A stretch of DNA of 64,000 bases. Source: Paenibacillus nasutitermitis (GTDB taxonomy: Bacteria; Bacillota; Bacilli; Paenibacillales; Paenibacillaceae). The notes beneath the pieces were generated by a model that worked only from the letters and a program-made list of their open reading frames with translations, was not told the origin of the DNA and ran no database searches. Position numbers and translations under genes: made by a program. Of the stretch, positions 29,384-37,357 are shown piece by piece; positions within the stretch are counted from its first letter, which is position 1; each line of letters begins with the position of its first letter. The stretch is from NCBI RefSeq assembly GCF_014641075.1, contig NZ_BMHP01000002.1, positions 1,892,472 to 1,956,471 of the forward strand, given 5' to 3'.

Positions 29384-30618
29384 CCCACCTCCTCCCCTAA
29401 AGCACTCTCCAGGCCTGCCATCTGAAGCTTCCACCTGCGCTGCAAACGGCTCCCTGTTGGTCTCAAGGCCCCGATAACCCGTCCAGCCTTTTCTCCTTCT
29501 TCTTCAAAGCGGTAAAGTGACTGAAGCGATACTTCGCCGTTCAGCAGGCCGGTAATCTCGCAAATTTCCGTCACCCGCCGCGAGCGGTCGCGCATGCGCG
29601 ATAAATGGACGACGATATCGATCGCGGAGCTAATCTGCTGCCGGATAACTATAATCGGCAGCTCCGCGCCGCTGAGCACCATGGTCTCCAGCCTTGCCAT
29701 CATATCGCGCGCGCTGTTGGCATGGCCGGTTGATAAGGAACCGTCATGCCCCGTATTCATCGCCTGCAGCATATCAATCGCTTCCCCGCCGCGGACTTCG
29801 CCGATAATGATGCGGTTGGGCCGCATCCTGAGCGAGGCCTTAATCAGCTCGCGCATGGTGATTTCGCCCTTGCCTTCCGTGTTGGCATTGCGCGTCTCCA
29901 GCGACACCAGATTGGGGATAGAGGCAATTTGCAGCTCCGCAGAGTCTTCGATAGTGACAATCCGCTCATCTGCAGGGATAAACTGGGACAGGGCATTTAG
30001 AAAGGTGGTTTTTCCCGAGCCTGTTCCCCCGCTAATAAAAACATTGTATTTGGCGGAGACGAGCTTGCGCAGCAGATCCGCCGCTTCTTCCGTAAGGGCC
30101 CCGAGTGCGATCAAATCCTTCATACACAGCGGCTTCTCCGGAAATTTGCGGATTGTCATTGTCGGTCCTTTCAGAGCTACCGGCGGAAGAACAATATGAA
30201 CACGGGAGCCATCCTTCAATCTGGCGTCCACAATAGGCGAGGATTCATTCACGACGCGATTGACGCCGGCAACGACCGCCTGGATCAGATCCTCCAGTCG
30301 CTCCCGGCTCTCGAAAGACAGGGAAAGCCGCATCAGCTTGCCGGCACGCTCAATAAACATCTCCTCGTGGCTGTTGATCATGATCTCCGTGACTGTGGGA
30401 TCATCCATCAGCGGCTGCAGCAGGTCCAGCCCTCTGAAGGCATGGAACAGACGGCGTACAAGCTGTACCTTGCCTCCTGCCGTCAGCGGATGCTCGCGCG
30501 ACCATTGAAAGACGTTTCTTTCAATCACCTCCATGAAATCCGCATCCGACATCGCATTGTCCATATCAAGCTGCCCGCGGATCTTAGCCTTTAGCTGCAA
30601 TACGATTTCCTCCTGCAT
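29380..30618 (-). CDS. tadA: Pilus assembly ATPase TadA/CpaF
   Basis: Hexameric secretion ATPase powering Flp pilus assembly. The N-terminal domain holds the usual LLQPLMDDPTVTEIMIN element. Walker A SGGTGSGKTT is near residues 195-204, the Asp box near 222-228 (VTIEDSAELQ), Walker B RIIIGEVRGGEA near 265, and the His box in STGHANS. The length of 412 residues is normal. It overlaps the upstream gene by 35 bases. Confidence 0.96.
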   Translation of the reverse strand: MQEEIVLQLKAKIRGQLDMDNAMSDADFMEVIERNVFQWSREHPLTAGGKVQLVRRLFHAFRGLDLLQPLMDDPTVTEIMINSHEEMFIERAGKLMRLSLSFESRERLEDLIQAVVAGVNRVVNESSPIVDARLKDGSRVHIVLPPVALKGPTMTIRKFPEKPLCMKDLIALGALTEEAADLLRKLVSAKYNVFISGGTGSGKTTFLNALSQFIPADERIVTIEDSAELQIASIPNLVSLETRNANTEGKGEITMRELIKASLRMRPNRIIIGEVRGGEAIDMLQAMNTGHDGSLSTGHANSARDMMARLETMVLSGAELPIIVIRQQISSAIDIVVHLSRMRDRSRRVTEICEITGLLNGEVSLQSLYRFEEEGEKAGRVIGALRPTGSRLQRRWKLQMAGLESALGEEVG

Positions 30619-31723
30619 CTTCCCCTCCCCTTTCCAAAATCGCCAGTCTCACCAAGAGAGACTCCACAGCGCCGCGGTATGCGGGCGATCCACTGTCCTC
30701 CAACACGTTATATCCGCCCGCCCATTCCGGCATAAAAGGCAGCGAGCCTGCCAGCCGCAGCTTCAATGCCTCCTCGCATATGGGATCGTTATTCAAGGAC
30801 CTGGCATTAATAAACTTGAACTTGCGCCGGCAATTCAGAAAATCATTCCCCCATTTCTGCTCGCCGTAACGAAGGGCAAGCTGTGTTTTCCGCAGAACAC
30901 CCCCATCTCCTGAAACCAGCCATAATATATGGCCGGCCGCCTGAAGCACGGCATGGTGGAGTTCCTCGAGCCGGCTGTCCAGATCAATAATCACAAGATC
31001 ATATTGTCCGGCGCAGGCAATCGTCCGAATGAGCAGGGCAGTCTGGTCGGCGCTCAGGGACAACAACTCCTCGGCATTCCCGCTTGGCGCAAAATAATCC
31101 ATCGGCAGCGTGGCGTGACGCTTCCTAAGCTCCGATAAGCGCAGCGGCGACTTATCCGGCTGTGCCTGCAGCGTATAGAGCATCTGCGGAAAATCCTCGG
31201 ATCCTTCGTCCCCCAGCCAAAGCGAGGTCGCATTCCACTGCTCCAGGTTCAAATAAAATACCCGCATCCCCCGGACTCCGGCTTGTCTTGCAAGCTGCAG
31301 CGCAAGCATCGTCTTGCCGATTCCCCCTGCTGCAGAATAAACGGCGACAACAGGAGACTCCTCTCCTTCGGTCCGGCTTGTGCTCGCCCCTGTAGCGGCA
31401 TGGACCGCGGATAATGCCTGCAGAAGCTGAGGCAGAGGCTGATACTGCAGCACTTCTGCTGCATTCGGATATTGACCGCTTCGTCCTACAAGCGCCACAA
31501 GCGGGATAGCACCTGTTTGTTCCCCCAGCTCATCAAGCATGTGGGGCTGGGCCGCAATTAAATCGACAGCGTATCCGCCACGGATAAAATGCCGCAGGGC
31601 GGCCGGATTAGTAAAAGCCGTGAGCTGCCAGTCCTCACCGAACGGCGAATGCCGGATATAGTCGGCAAGACGTTCGATATATTCGGCTTCCCTGACTGCG
31701 ATGATCAGATTTCGTTTATTCAC
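30584..31723 (-). CDS. CpaE-like MinD/ParA-family ATPase
   Basis: First gene of the Tad operon. The 379-residue product has a receiver-like N-terminal domain (about 1-120) followed by a MinD/ParA ATPase domain with a deviant Walker A AAGGIGKT near 138-145 and the hydrophobic DLVIIDLDS. CpaE proteins position pilus machinery. I chose GTG 31723 because AAGGAGGAC lies 10 bases upstream. The same frame stays open for 53 more codons to 31882, but that stretch encodes the terminator hairpin and no recognisable protein. Confidence 0.87.
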   Translation of the reverse strand: MNKRNLIIAVREAEYIERLADYIRHSPFGEDWQLTAFTNPAALRHFIRGGYAVDLIAAQPHMLDELGEQTGAIPLVALVGRSGQYPNAAEVLQYQPLPQLLQALSAVHAATGASTSRTEGEESPVVAVYSAAGGIGKTMLALQLARQAGVRGMRVFYLNLEQWNATSLWLGDEGSEDFPQMLYTLQAQPDKSPLRLSELRKRHATLPMDYFAPSGNAEELLSLSADQTALLIRTIACAGQYDLVIIDLDSRLEELHHAVLQAAGHILWLVSGDGGVLRKTQLALRYGEQKWGNDFLNCRRKFKFINARSLNNDPICEEALKLRLAGSLPFMPEWAGGYNVLEDSGSPAYRGAVESLLVRLAILERGGEDAGGNRIAAKG

Positions 31724-31780
31724 AGCCCCTGTGTCCTCCTTGGAAAATCCTGAAAAATAAAGTGAGCAACAATCGGTTCC

Positions 31781-31797
31781 GTAACGCAAGCAGTTAC
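31781..31797 (-). other. Second leader hairpin of the Tad operon
   Basis: GTAAC-N7-GTTAC is a perfect five-base stem between the leader terminator and the cpaE-like ribosome binding site. It could act in an alternative leader fold, which is inference. Confidence 0.35.
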
Positions 31798-31825
31798 ATC
31801 CCCTTATTGGCCAAAAAAACAAAAA

Positions 31826-31868
31826 AAGCACCGTAAAAGCGCAGATATTCTGCGCAATTACGGTGCTT
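31826..31868 (-). terminator. Intrinsic terminator in the 5' leader of the Tad operon
   Basis: On the minus strand AAGCACCGTAA and TTACGGTGCTT form an 11-base stem that encloses a second stem GCGCAGA / TCTGCGC, followed by two T7 runs separated by one G. It lies about 20-65 bases after the predicted transcription start and about 100 bases before the first gene, with no gene upstream that it could serve. This fits premature termination of the operon transcript. Confidence 0.75.
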
Positions 31869-31896
31869 CCGTATCGCTTCACTTATGAATGTCCAC

Positions 31897-31926
31897 AATT
31901 TACCACGACATAGCGTACATCGTCAA
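31897..31926 (-). promoter_or_regulatory. Candidate sigma-A promoter of the Tad operon
   Basis: On the minus strand TTGACG (31926-31921) and TAAATT (31902-31897) are separated by 18 bases. It is the best promoter-like sequence upstream of the leader terminator. Confidence 0.5.
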
Positions 31927-32004
31927 CCCCTAAAACCACAAAACCTTTGTCTTATCTCCAAAATCCTATCTTCGGCTTAGCCATATAAATCATTTGATTT
32001 ATAG

Positions 32005-32033
32005 TTGATTACTTTTAGTAAGTTAGTTATAAT
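32005..32033 (+). promoter_or_regulatory. Promoter of the nitroreductase gene with embedded palindrome
   Basis: TTGATT (32005-32010) and a perfect TATAAT (32028-32033) are separated by 17 bases. The palindrome TTACT-TTT-AGTAA (32009-32021) overlaps the -35 and spacer. Nitroreductases of this group in Bacillus are controlled by HxlR/DUF24-type repressors such as YodB. Assigning such a regulator here is inference. Confidence 0.65.
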
Positions 32034-32076
32034 AAGAAAATCAACCAACCAAGACCACCATAAGGAGAGATATAAA

Positions 32077-32715
32077 ATGAGTCAATTAACCAATACCCCT
32101 GTTTTATCCACCGAAGAAGTCATTCGTCAGCGTCATTCTGTACGCCAGTTCAAGCGGGATGTTACCATTCCAGAGAGTGTGCTTAATGAAATATTAGAGC
32201 TTGCAGCAGCCGCCCCTTCTTCCTGGAATTTGCAGCAGTGGCGTTTTCTTGTCATCCGCGAGCAAGCCCAGAAGGATATCGTAATGCCGATTGCTTACGG
32301 CCAGAAGCAAGTATCAGATGCTTCTGTTGTCGTCATCATATTGGGTGATCTGCAAGCTAATCTTACCGGCCAGGAAGTATATGATCAGAAGGTTGCGGCA
32401 GGCGAGGTTACCCAGCAAATCCGCGATAATCTGATCGGCCAGATCGACGGCGCTTATCAGAATCCCCAAATCGCCCGTGATGAAGCCAACAAGAATGCCG
32501 GTCTTGTCTCCATGCAGCTGATGCTGGCCGCCAAAGCGAAAGGCTATGATTCCGTACCTATGGGCGGGTTCGATGCCGCGAAGCTTGTTGAAACGCTGAA
32601 CATTCCTTCGCGTTATTTTCCGGTCATGATGATTCCCATCGGCGAAGCCGCAGCTCCAGGGCGGGCGACAGACCGTTTGCCGCTTGAGAAGCTTGTTATC
32701 CACGAATCCTTCTAA
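32077..32715 (+). CDS. Nitroreductase family protein
   Basis: A 212-residue FMN-dependent NAD(P)H oxidoreductase of the nitroreductase family. The FMN-binding RQRHSVRQF at about residues 15-23 and AAAAPSSWNLQQWRF at about 47-61 are typical, as is the C-terminal GEAAAPGRATDRLP. It probably reduces quinones or nitro compounds. The AAGGAGAG site lies nine bases before ATG 32077. It is monocistronic, with its own strong promoter and terminator. Confidence 0.93.
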   Translation: MSQLTNTPVLSTEEVIRQRHSVRQFKRDVTIPESVLNEILELAAAAPSSWNLQQWRFLVIREQAQKDIVMPIAYGQKQVSDASVVVIILGDLQANLTGQEVYDQKVAAGEVTQQIRDNLIGQIDGAYQNPQIARDEANKNAGLVSMQLMLAAKAKGYDSVPMGGFDAAKLVETLNIPSRYFPVMMIPIGEAAAPGRATDRLPLEKLVIHESF

Positions 32716-32745
32716 ATTCATGATTTTTTCACATCGGATGCAAAA

Positions 32746-32785
32746 AAAACTCTTAGCCACCTGTTACGGGTGAGCCAAGAGTTTT
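32746..32785. terminator. Bidirectional terminator between the nitroreductase gene and ndk
   Basis: AAAAACTCTT and AAGAGTTTTT flank an imperfect inner stem, with an A8 run on the left and a T6 run on the right, between convergent genes. Confidence 0.8.
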
Positions 32786-32808
32786 TTCCTTTTTGTTTTG
32801 CCGGGCTT

Positions 32809-33282
32809 TTAATGGATCGTACCATGCGCAGGATAGGAATCGAGTTCATCCACATCAAAACTTGGAATTCCCGGCTTCGCGTCCGTTCCAAAGAACAACT
32901 CCATTTCCCGGTCCGCGCTTTCGGCTGAATCGGAGCCATGAATAATATTCTCGGCGACCTCGAGGGCAAAATCACCGCGGATCGTTCCAGGCGCCGCGTT
33001 CGCCGGATTTGTATGGCCAATCAGTAGACGGGCAGCTGCTACCGCATTCGGCCCCTCCCACACCATCGCGCATACTTGTCCAGAGGTCAGGAAGCTCACC
33101 AGCTCCCCGAAAAAAGCTTTTTCCCGATGCTCCTGGTAATGCTGCTCGGCCTTATCCCTTTCTATCCGCATCAGCTTCATTTCCTGCAGCTTGAAGCCCT
33201 TTTGCTCAAACCGCGTAAGGATAGGGCCGATGAGCCCTTTTCTGACCCCATCCGGCTTGATCATTACAAATGTTCGTTCCAT
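32809..33282 (-). CDS. ndk: Nucleoside diphosphate kinase
   Basis: Transfers the gamma-phosphate of ATP to nucleoside diphosphates. The N-terminus [12 protein letters not shown] and the active-site NIIHGSDS (the histidine becomes phosphorylated) are clear. The protein has 157 residues, about nine more than usual, and ends in an atypical tail ([15 protein letters not shown]). The helix before the active site (ALEVAENI) also differs from the common sequence. The start is ATG 33282 with AAAGGAG; a longer frame upstream has no support. Confidence 0.95.
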   Translation of the reverse strand: MERTFVMIKPDGVRKGLIGPILTRFEQKGFKLQEMKLMRIERDKAEQHYQEHREKAFFGELVSFLTSGQVCAMVWEGPNAVAAARLLIGHTNPANAAPGTIRGDFALEVAENIIHGSDSAESADREMELFFGTDAKPGIPSFDVDELDSYPAHGTIH

Positions 33283-33408
33283 ACGGCTAGTCTCCTTTGG
33301 ATATCCGGCAGATGAGCTTGCTTTAACAGCTTTCCATAATCCGCCAGTTTCCATTCATGCAGCCATGGAGAATCAGTCCGGACAGCAGCAGTCGAATCCT
33401 ATATCCCG

Positions 33409-35220
33409 TTATCCCTTGAGGTTCTCTGTCAGCTCCAGAAAGGTGCGTACATCCTCTGTCGTCAACGCAACCGCAGAGCGCCAGAAGTCCGGCTCATCGA
33501 GGCGGACGCCCAGATGCTTCTGGGCAAGCTCCTCTACCGTCATCACGCCAGTGTCCCGCAGCAGCTCCACATAACGCTTGGCAAATGCCGGACCTTCCTC
33601 TCTTGCAGCCGCATAGATACCGCTGCTGAACAGATAGCCGAAGGTGTACGGGAAATTATAGAAAGGCACATCCGTCAAATAAAAATGAAGCTTCGACGCC
33701 CAGAAATGCGGATGCGCTTCTCCCAGAATACCGCTGTAGGCTTCCCGCTGCGCTTCCTCCATCAGCTTGCTCAGCTGCTCATGGTCAACCATCCCTTCCC
33801 GGCGGAGCTCGTAGAAACGGCTCTCGAACAAGAAACGGGCATGAATATTCATAAAAAATGCGGTTGACCGCTGAAGCTTGTCCTCCAACAGGGCAAGCTT
33901 CTCATCCGGATCCTCAGCCGCCTGGAAAGCTGAATCGGCTACGATAAGCTCCGCAAAGGTCGAAGCGGTTTCTGCCACATTCATGGCATATTCCTGGGCA
34001 AAAGGCGGAAGATCATTCATCACATGCTGATGGTAAGCATGCCCCAGCTCATGCGCCAGTGTGGAAATATTGGACGCTGTGCCTGAATAGGTCATAAAAA
34101 TTCGGGTCTGTTCGCTTTTTGGGAATGCTGTACAGAATCCGCCTGGCCGTTTGCCGGGACGGTCCTCTGCTTCAATCCAGCCGTCACGGAAAGCCATCTT
34201 TGAGAATTCGGACAAATCGGGACTGAATGCCTGAAATTGCTCCAAAATAAAGGCAGCCGCTTCATCGTAGGGAACCGTACGGGTAGCCGAGCCGATCGGC
34301 GCTTCGACATCATGCCAGTCAAGCTTGGCTACGCCGAGCAGCTCGGCTTTACGATGCAGGTACCGGACAAGCTCGGGCTTCCCTTCGTTCACGGCACTCC
34401 ACATCGCGTCCAGCGTTTTCCGGCTCATCCGGTTCATCGATAGCGGCTCCTTCAGAACCGAATCCCAGCCTCGTTTGCCGTACAGCTTAAGCCTGAACCC
34501 CGCAAGGCGGTTGAGCGTCTCTGCGCACAGCTCTGCCTGCTCGCCCCACTCTCGTTCCCATTCTGCGAAAGACGCCATCCGCTCGTCCCGGTTACCACTG
34601 GAAAGACGGTTGTGCATCTGTCCAGCCGAGAGCGTTACTGCCGCCCCCTCCTTATCCACCGCTTCAAAGCGGGCACGGGAAACGATGGTGTTATAGAAAT
34701 CGCCCCAGCCGTGATAACCATCGACAGCCAGCTCACCAGCCAAAGCTTCCAGACTCGGCGGCAGCTTTTCTTTAGCCGCGCTGCGCCGCTCATTCAACGT
34801 AAATGCCAGCGGCCGGATATCCTCCTGCTCAAGCCAGTTCTGCCAGTGGCTCTCATCTGTCAGCCGCAGCTGTTCATCATAGCTGGTGAGCGCGGCATTG
34901 AATTTGGAGGCCAATGTCTTAACCCGGTCACTCAGACCACTGGCCGCAGTGTCTTTGACCTGCTGCGCCATCAGGCAGGAAACGAACGATTCCGCCTGGC
35001 GCAAACGAAGCAGGATGGATTGAATCTGATCCGTCCAGTCAGAGAGCTTGTCCAAAGCAGCAGCATTCCCGTTCCCATCTGCCTCATAGGGACGCAGCCC
35101 TTGGTCCAATGTATCGATATCTTGCTCAATTCCCTTTAGCTCCGCGGCAAAATCAGCCGATTTCGAGCCTCCCTCGTAAAAAACATCCAGATTCCAGCTT
35201 TGCGGATATCCCTGTTCCAT
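33409..35220 (-). CDS. pepF: M3-family oligoendopeptidase
   Basis: A zinc metallopeptidase of the PepF/oligoendopeptidase F family, 603 residues, cytoplasmic (no signal peptide). The catalytic motif is TLAHELGHAYHQH near residues 387-399, and the third zinc ligand is the glutamate near 418 in VAETASTF. The C-terminal FPYTFGYLFSSGIYA is also typical. It cleaves small peptides. ATG 35220 follows GGAGGAAAAC. Confidence 0.94.
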   Translation of the reverse strand: MEQGYPQSWNLDVFYEGGSKSADFAAELKGIEQDIDTLDQGLRPYEADGNGNAAALDKLSDWTDQIQSILLRLRQAESFVSCLMAQQVKDTAASGLSDRVKTLASKFNAALTSYDEQLRLTDESHWQNWLEQEDIRPLAFTLNERRSAAKEKLPPSLEALAGELAVDGYHGWGDFYNTIVSRARFEAVDKEGAAVTLSAGQMHNRLSSGNRDERMASFAEWEREWGEQAELCAETLNRLAGFRLKLYGKRGWDSVLKEPLSMNRMSRKTLDAMWSAVNEGKPELVRYLHRKAELLGVAKLDWHDVEAPIGSATRTVPYDEAAAFILEQFQAFSPDLSEFSKMAFRDGWIEAEDRPGKRPGGFCTAFPKSEQTRIFMTYSGTASNISTLAHELGHAYHQHVMNDLPPFAQEYAMNVAETASTFAELIVADSAFQAAEDPDEKLALLEDKLQRSTAFFMNIHARFLFESRFYELRREGMVDHEQLSKLMEEAQREAYSGILGEAHPHFWASKLHFYLTDVPFYNFPYTFGYLFSSGIYAAAREEGPAFAKRYVELLRDTGVMTVEELAQKHLGVRLDEPDFWRSAVALTTEDVRTFLELTENLKG

Positions 35221-35410
35221 GACTGTTTTCCTCCTCCGGGCTAGTTATCTACTTTGGTTCATGCGTTGCGATTTCCACGTCATCGGTGTATAACTGAATT
35301 ATAGCGAAAGGTTGACCCACTTTACCAATGTTTCGTTGATCACAAGTTCCCAGCGCAGCGCTGTGGACACTTTCCGGGTACAAGTCCGCACTGATTAAGG
35401 AGTTGATTGT

Positions 35411-35602
35411 ATGTCCAAACCATTGCAGCTCTCGGCCGAAACAGCCGTCAAGCTATCCAAAGAATTGAATGTGCCCCTTGAGCATTTGATGCATATGCCC
35501 AAACATATTCTGCTCCAAAAACTCGCCGAGCTTGCCAAAGCCAATCCCGCTTCGGAGAAACTGGAGCCTGATGAAACCGGCAAAGAGGATCAAGATTCGT
35601 GA
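35411..35602 (+). CDS. yycC: YycC-family small protein
   Basis: A 63-residue protein matching the YycC family of Bacillales (MSKPLQLS.ETA..LS.EL.VPLEHLMHMP...L..KL), with a short acidic tail. The function is unknown. Its stop overlaps the start of the next small gene by four bases (GTGA), so the two form an operon. AGGAG precedes the ATG by about ten bases. Confidence 0.87.
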   Translation: MSKPLQLSAETAVKLSKELNVPLEHLMHMPKHILLQKLAELAKANPASEKLEPDETGKEDQDS

Positions 35603-35829
35603 TTCCATTTGATCGTACCTGGCCTTATGACCTTCTGATGAAAGACCTTTATGTGCCCTCCTGTCCGTTCTGCGGCGCGGATAACGTACTGCTTCCGATG
35701 AGACCCAAGGAACTGGCGGATGTGCGCAGCGGCAAGAAACGTTTGCTTGTTTTCCCCTGCTGCAACGGCCGCGTCACCGTCGTTGACGCGGATCAGGATT
35801 ATTTGCTTACGGATACGAAGCTGCGCTAG
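35599..35829 (+). CDS. Small conserved protein with CPFC and CC motifs
   Basis: A 76-residue protein with CPFCGA near residues 22-27 and CCNG near 54-57, a four-cysteine arrangement that suggests zinc binding. The GTG start overlaps the yycC stop as GTGA. Similar small proteins occur in Bacillales but I do not know a function. A hairpin terminator follows directly. Confidence 0.8.
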   Translation: MIPFDRTWPYDLLMKDLYVPSCPFCGADNVLLPMRPKELADVRSGKKRLLVFPCCNGRVTVVDADQDYLLTDTKLR

Positions 35830-35845
35830 TAAATGCTGTATACGC

Positions 35846-35877
35846 AAAGAAGCCGTCCATTTCCGGACGGCTTCTTT
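35846..35877 (+). terminator. Terminator after the yycC operon
   Basis: A 13-base perfect stem AAAGAAGCCGTCC / GGACGGCTTCTTT with a six-base loop. Confidence 0.9.
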
Positions 35878-35997
35878 GTTTACCCTATACGGTTATTAAT
35901 CATGTTCACTGCCCCCGTACCTTTCAACTAGAGCTGAGGGAGGACACGACACGAACGATGCCTCCGAATGTGAAGGCGTATCTGTACATTGTGGAAA

Positions 35998-36717
35998 CTA
36001 AATGATGCTTGCTGCTTGCACGTTATCTGCCTGCTCACCGTCGATAAGCCCCGTTCTGCCGGCATTTTCGTTACGCAGCAGCTGCCACTGCTCGCGGGAG
36101 GCACGAATCATCGATGCGTCGACGATTTTCTTGTCGTTGACGACACGGGAGAACCAGCGCACGGCATCCGCCGGCTCTCCCAGCCTGCGGTGCAGCTCGC
36201 CGATCAGATACATCAGCTTCGCATTGTTCAGGCTATCGCTTTCCGTCTCATAAACGTGTACATAAGCGCCATGGGCAAAACGCAGAAATCGCAGCTCCTG
36301 CTCCGTCTGGCCCTCATACCGGTATAGCCACGCGATGTGATGGAGAATGCCTGCGATGACGCGCTCCTTGTCACCGATTACCTGTGCGCAAATCAGCGCG
36401 AATTTGTAGCACTCCATCGCCTGTTCCGAAGTCCTGCTTCCGCCGTAGTCCCGCAGGACCCACTGCCTGCCGATCCGCTCGTAGTAGAGTCTTTTCTGAG
36501 CGTCGCTGAGCTGCTCGGCACTATTCTCGGTCGATGCGAACCCGCATTTGGGGCAAACCCTCACCACGTAAAAATCAGGATTGATTCCGTTTTTAAAATA
36601 AGAACAAAAGTCGCTGTCCCGCGTTGAGGCTTTCTTGAAGCTTGGTCTGACTCGGGAGGTCTGATAGGGGGCTTCACAACAAATGCATGTGATCGAAGTC
36701 AAATAGAGCGGCTCCAT
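35998..36717 (-). CDS. DUF2225 family protein
   Basis: A 239-residue protein with two zinc-ribbon-like cysteine pairs (CICC near residues 11-14 and CPKCGF near 55-60) and a C-terminal TPR-like helical region (about 100-210). This is the DUF2225 family of Bacillales; the function is unknown. ATG 36717 follows AGGAGACG at 10 bases. It lies four bases after the truncated haemoglobin gene and is probably cotranscribed with it. Confidence 0.87.
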   Translation of the reverse strand: MEPLYLTSITCICCEAPYQTSRVRPSFKKASTRDSDFCSYFKNGINPDFYVVRVCPKCGFASTENSAEQLSDAQKRLYYERIGRQWVLRDYGGSRTSEQAMECYKFALICAQVIGDKERVIAGILHHIAWLYRYEGQTEQELRFLRFAHGAYVHVYETESDSLNNAKLMYLIGELHRRLGEPADAVRWFSRVVNDKKIVDASMIRASREQWQLLRNENAGRTGLIDGEQADNVQAASII

Positions 36718-36721
36718 GCCA

Positions 36722-37126
36722 TCACGTCTCCTGTTCGTTATCTCCATTACTGTTCACAAAATGATGAGCGGGTCCTGACAACCGTTGAATGACAAATTCC
36801 CGAAGCTCTGCAGGAAGATCATTATCCTCCAGCGCTCCTCGCATGCAGGACAGCCACGCCTCTGCGCGCTCGGGCGTAATCGGAAACGGCATATGTCTTG
36901 CCCGCATCATAGGATGTCCGTACTGATCGGAATAAAGGGAAGGTCCGCCGAAAAATTGAGAAAGAAACAAAGCCTGCTTTTCCATGACGGGTTGAATATC
37001 CTCCGGAAACAGCGGGGCCAGCATAGGGTGTTTCAGGACTCTGGGATAAAAGGCCTCTACGATTCGGGTTACCCCTTCAAAACCGCCGACCGCATCATAA
37101 ATATTGCTATAGTTATTCATCGTCAT
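36722..37126 (-). CDS. Truncated haemoglobin (group II)
   Basis: A 134-residue 2/2 haemoglobin, YjbI-like. It carries GGFEGVTRIVEAFYPRV, the FLSQFFGGP and GHPMMRARHMPFPIT blocks with the proximal histidine, and a tryptophan at WLSCM typical of group II. These proteins bind oxygen or nitric oxide and are often next to oxidative stress genes. Several in-frame ATG codons exist; ATG 37126 is best spaced from GGAG. Confidence 0.93.
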   Translation of the reverse strand: MTMNNYSNIYDAVGGFEGVTRIVEAFYPRVLKHPMLAPLFPEDIQPVMEKQALFLSQFFGGPSLYSDQYGHPMMRARHMPFPITPERAEAWLSCMRGALEDNDLPAELREFVIQRLSGPAHHFVNSNGDNEQET

Positions 37127-37208
37127 TCTCATCTCCATTTTATAGGTCTTTTGAATTATTTTAAAGTATTTTTTTGAAACTTTTGACTTAGTCCATTGTA
37201 CAAAAAAA

Positions 37209-37230
37209 ATGCCCTTCTATTGGAGGGCAT
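37209..37230 (-). terminator. Terminator downstream of the small membrane-peptide gene
   Basis: ATGCCCT / AGGGCAT stem extended by a C-G and a T-G pair, with a four-base loop, followed on the minus strand by eight T residues. Confidence 0.85.
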
Positions 37231-37264
37231 TCGGTCATTGGATAGTACAAATAAGCATCGAAAA

Positions 37265-37357
37265 TCAGCTCTCATAATCCTCTTCTCCGGGAGCCATCAA
37301 TGACTCACGAATAACGTAAATGAATGCACACACGAGGATGCCGGCAATAAAACTCAT
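37265..37357 (-). CDS. Putative 30-residue membrane peptide
   Basis: A short frame starting MSFIAGILVCAFIYVIRE and ending in an acidic tail (GEEDYES). One hydrophobic helix (about residues 3-15) is followed by Arg-Glu and a charged C-terminus. GGGGTGATG lies about seven bases upstream of the ATG, and a strong intrinsic terminator with a T8 run follows about 35 bases after the stop on the same strand. Gene, ribosome binding site and terminator together support a real small gene. The function is unknown. Confidence 0.6.
   Translation of the reverse strand: MSFIAGILVCAFIYVIRESLMAPGEEDYES

Larger units (their letters stand above)
31724..32076. other. Divergent intergenic region between the Tad operon and the nitroreductase gene
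   Basis: 353 bp holding the Tad promoter, its leader with an intrinsic terminator and a second hairpin, and on the other strand the nitroreductase promoter. No further gene is seen. Confidence 0.8.

Noticed and set aside
35958..36005. A 15-codon plus-strand peptide frame overlapping the end of the DUF2225 gene
   Set aside because: The purine-rich site is about 14 bases from the ATG, too far, and the frame runs antisense into the DUF2225 stop.
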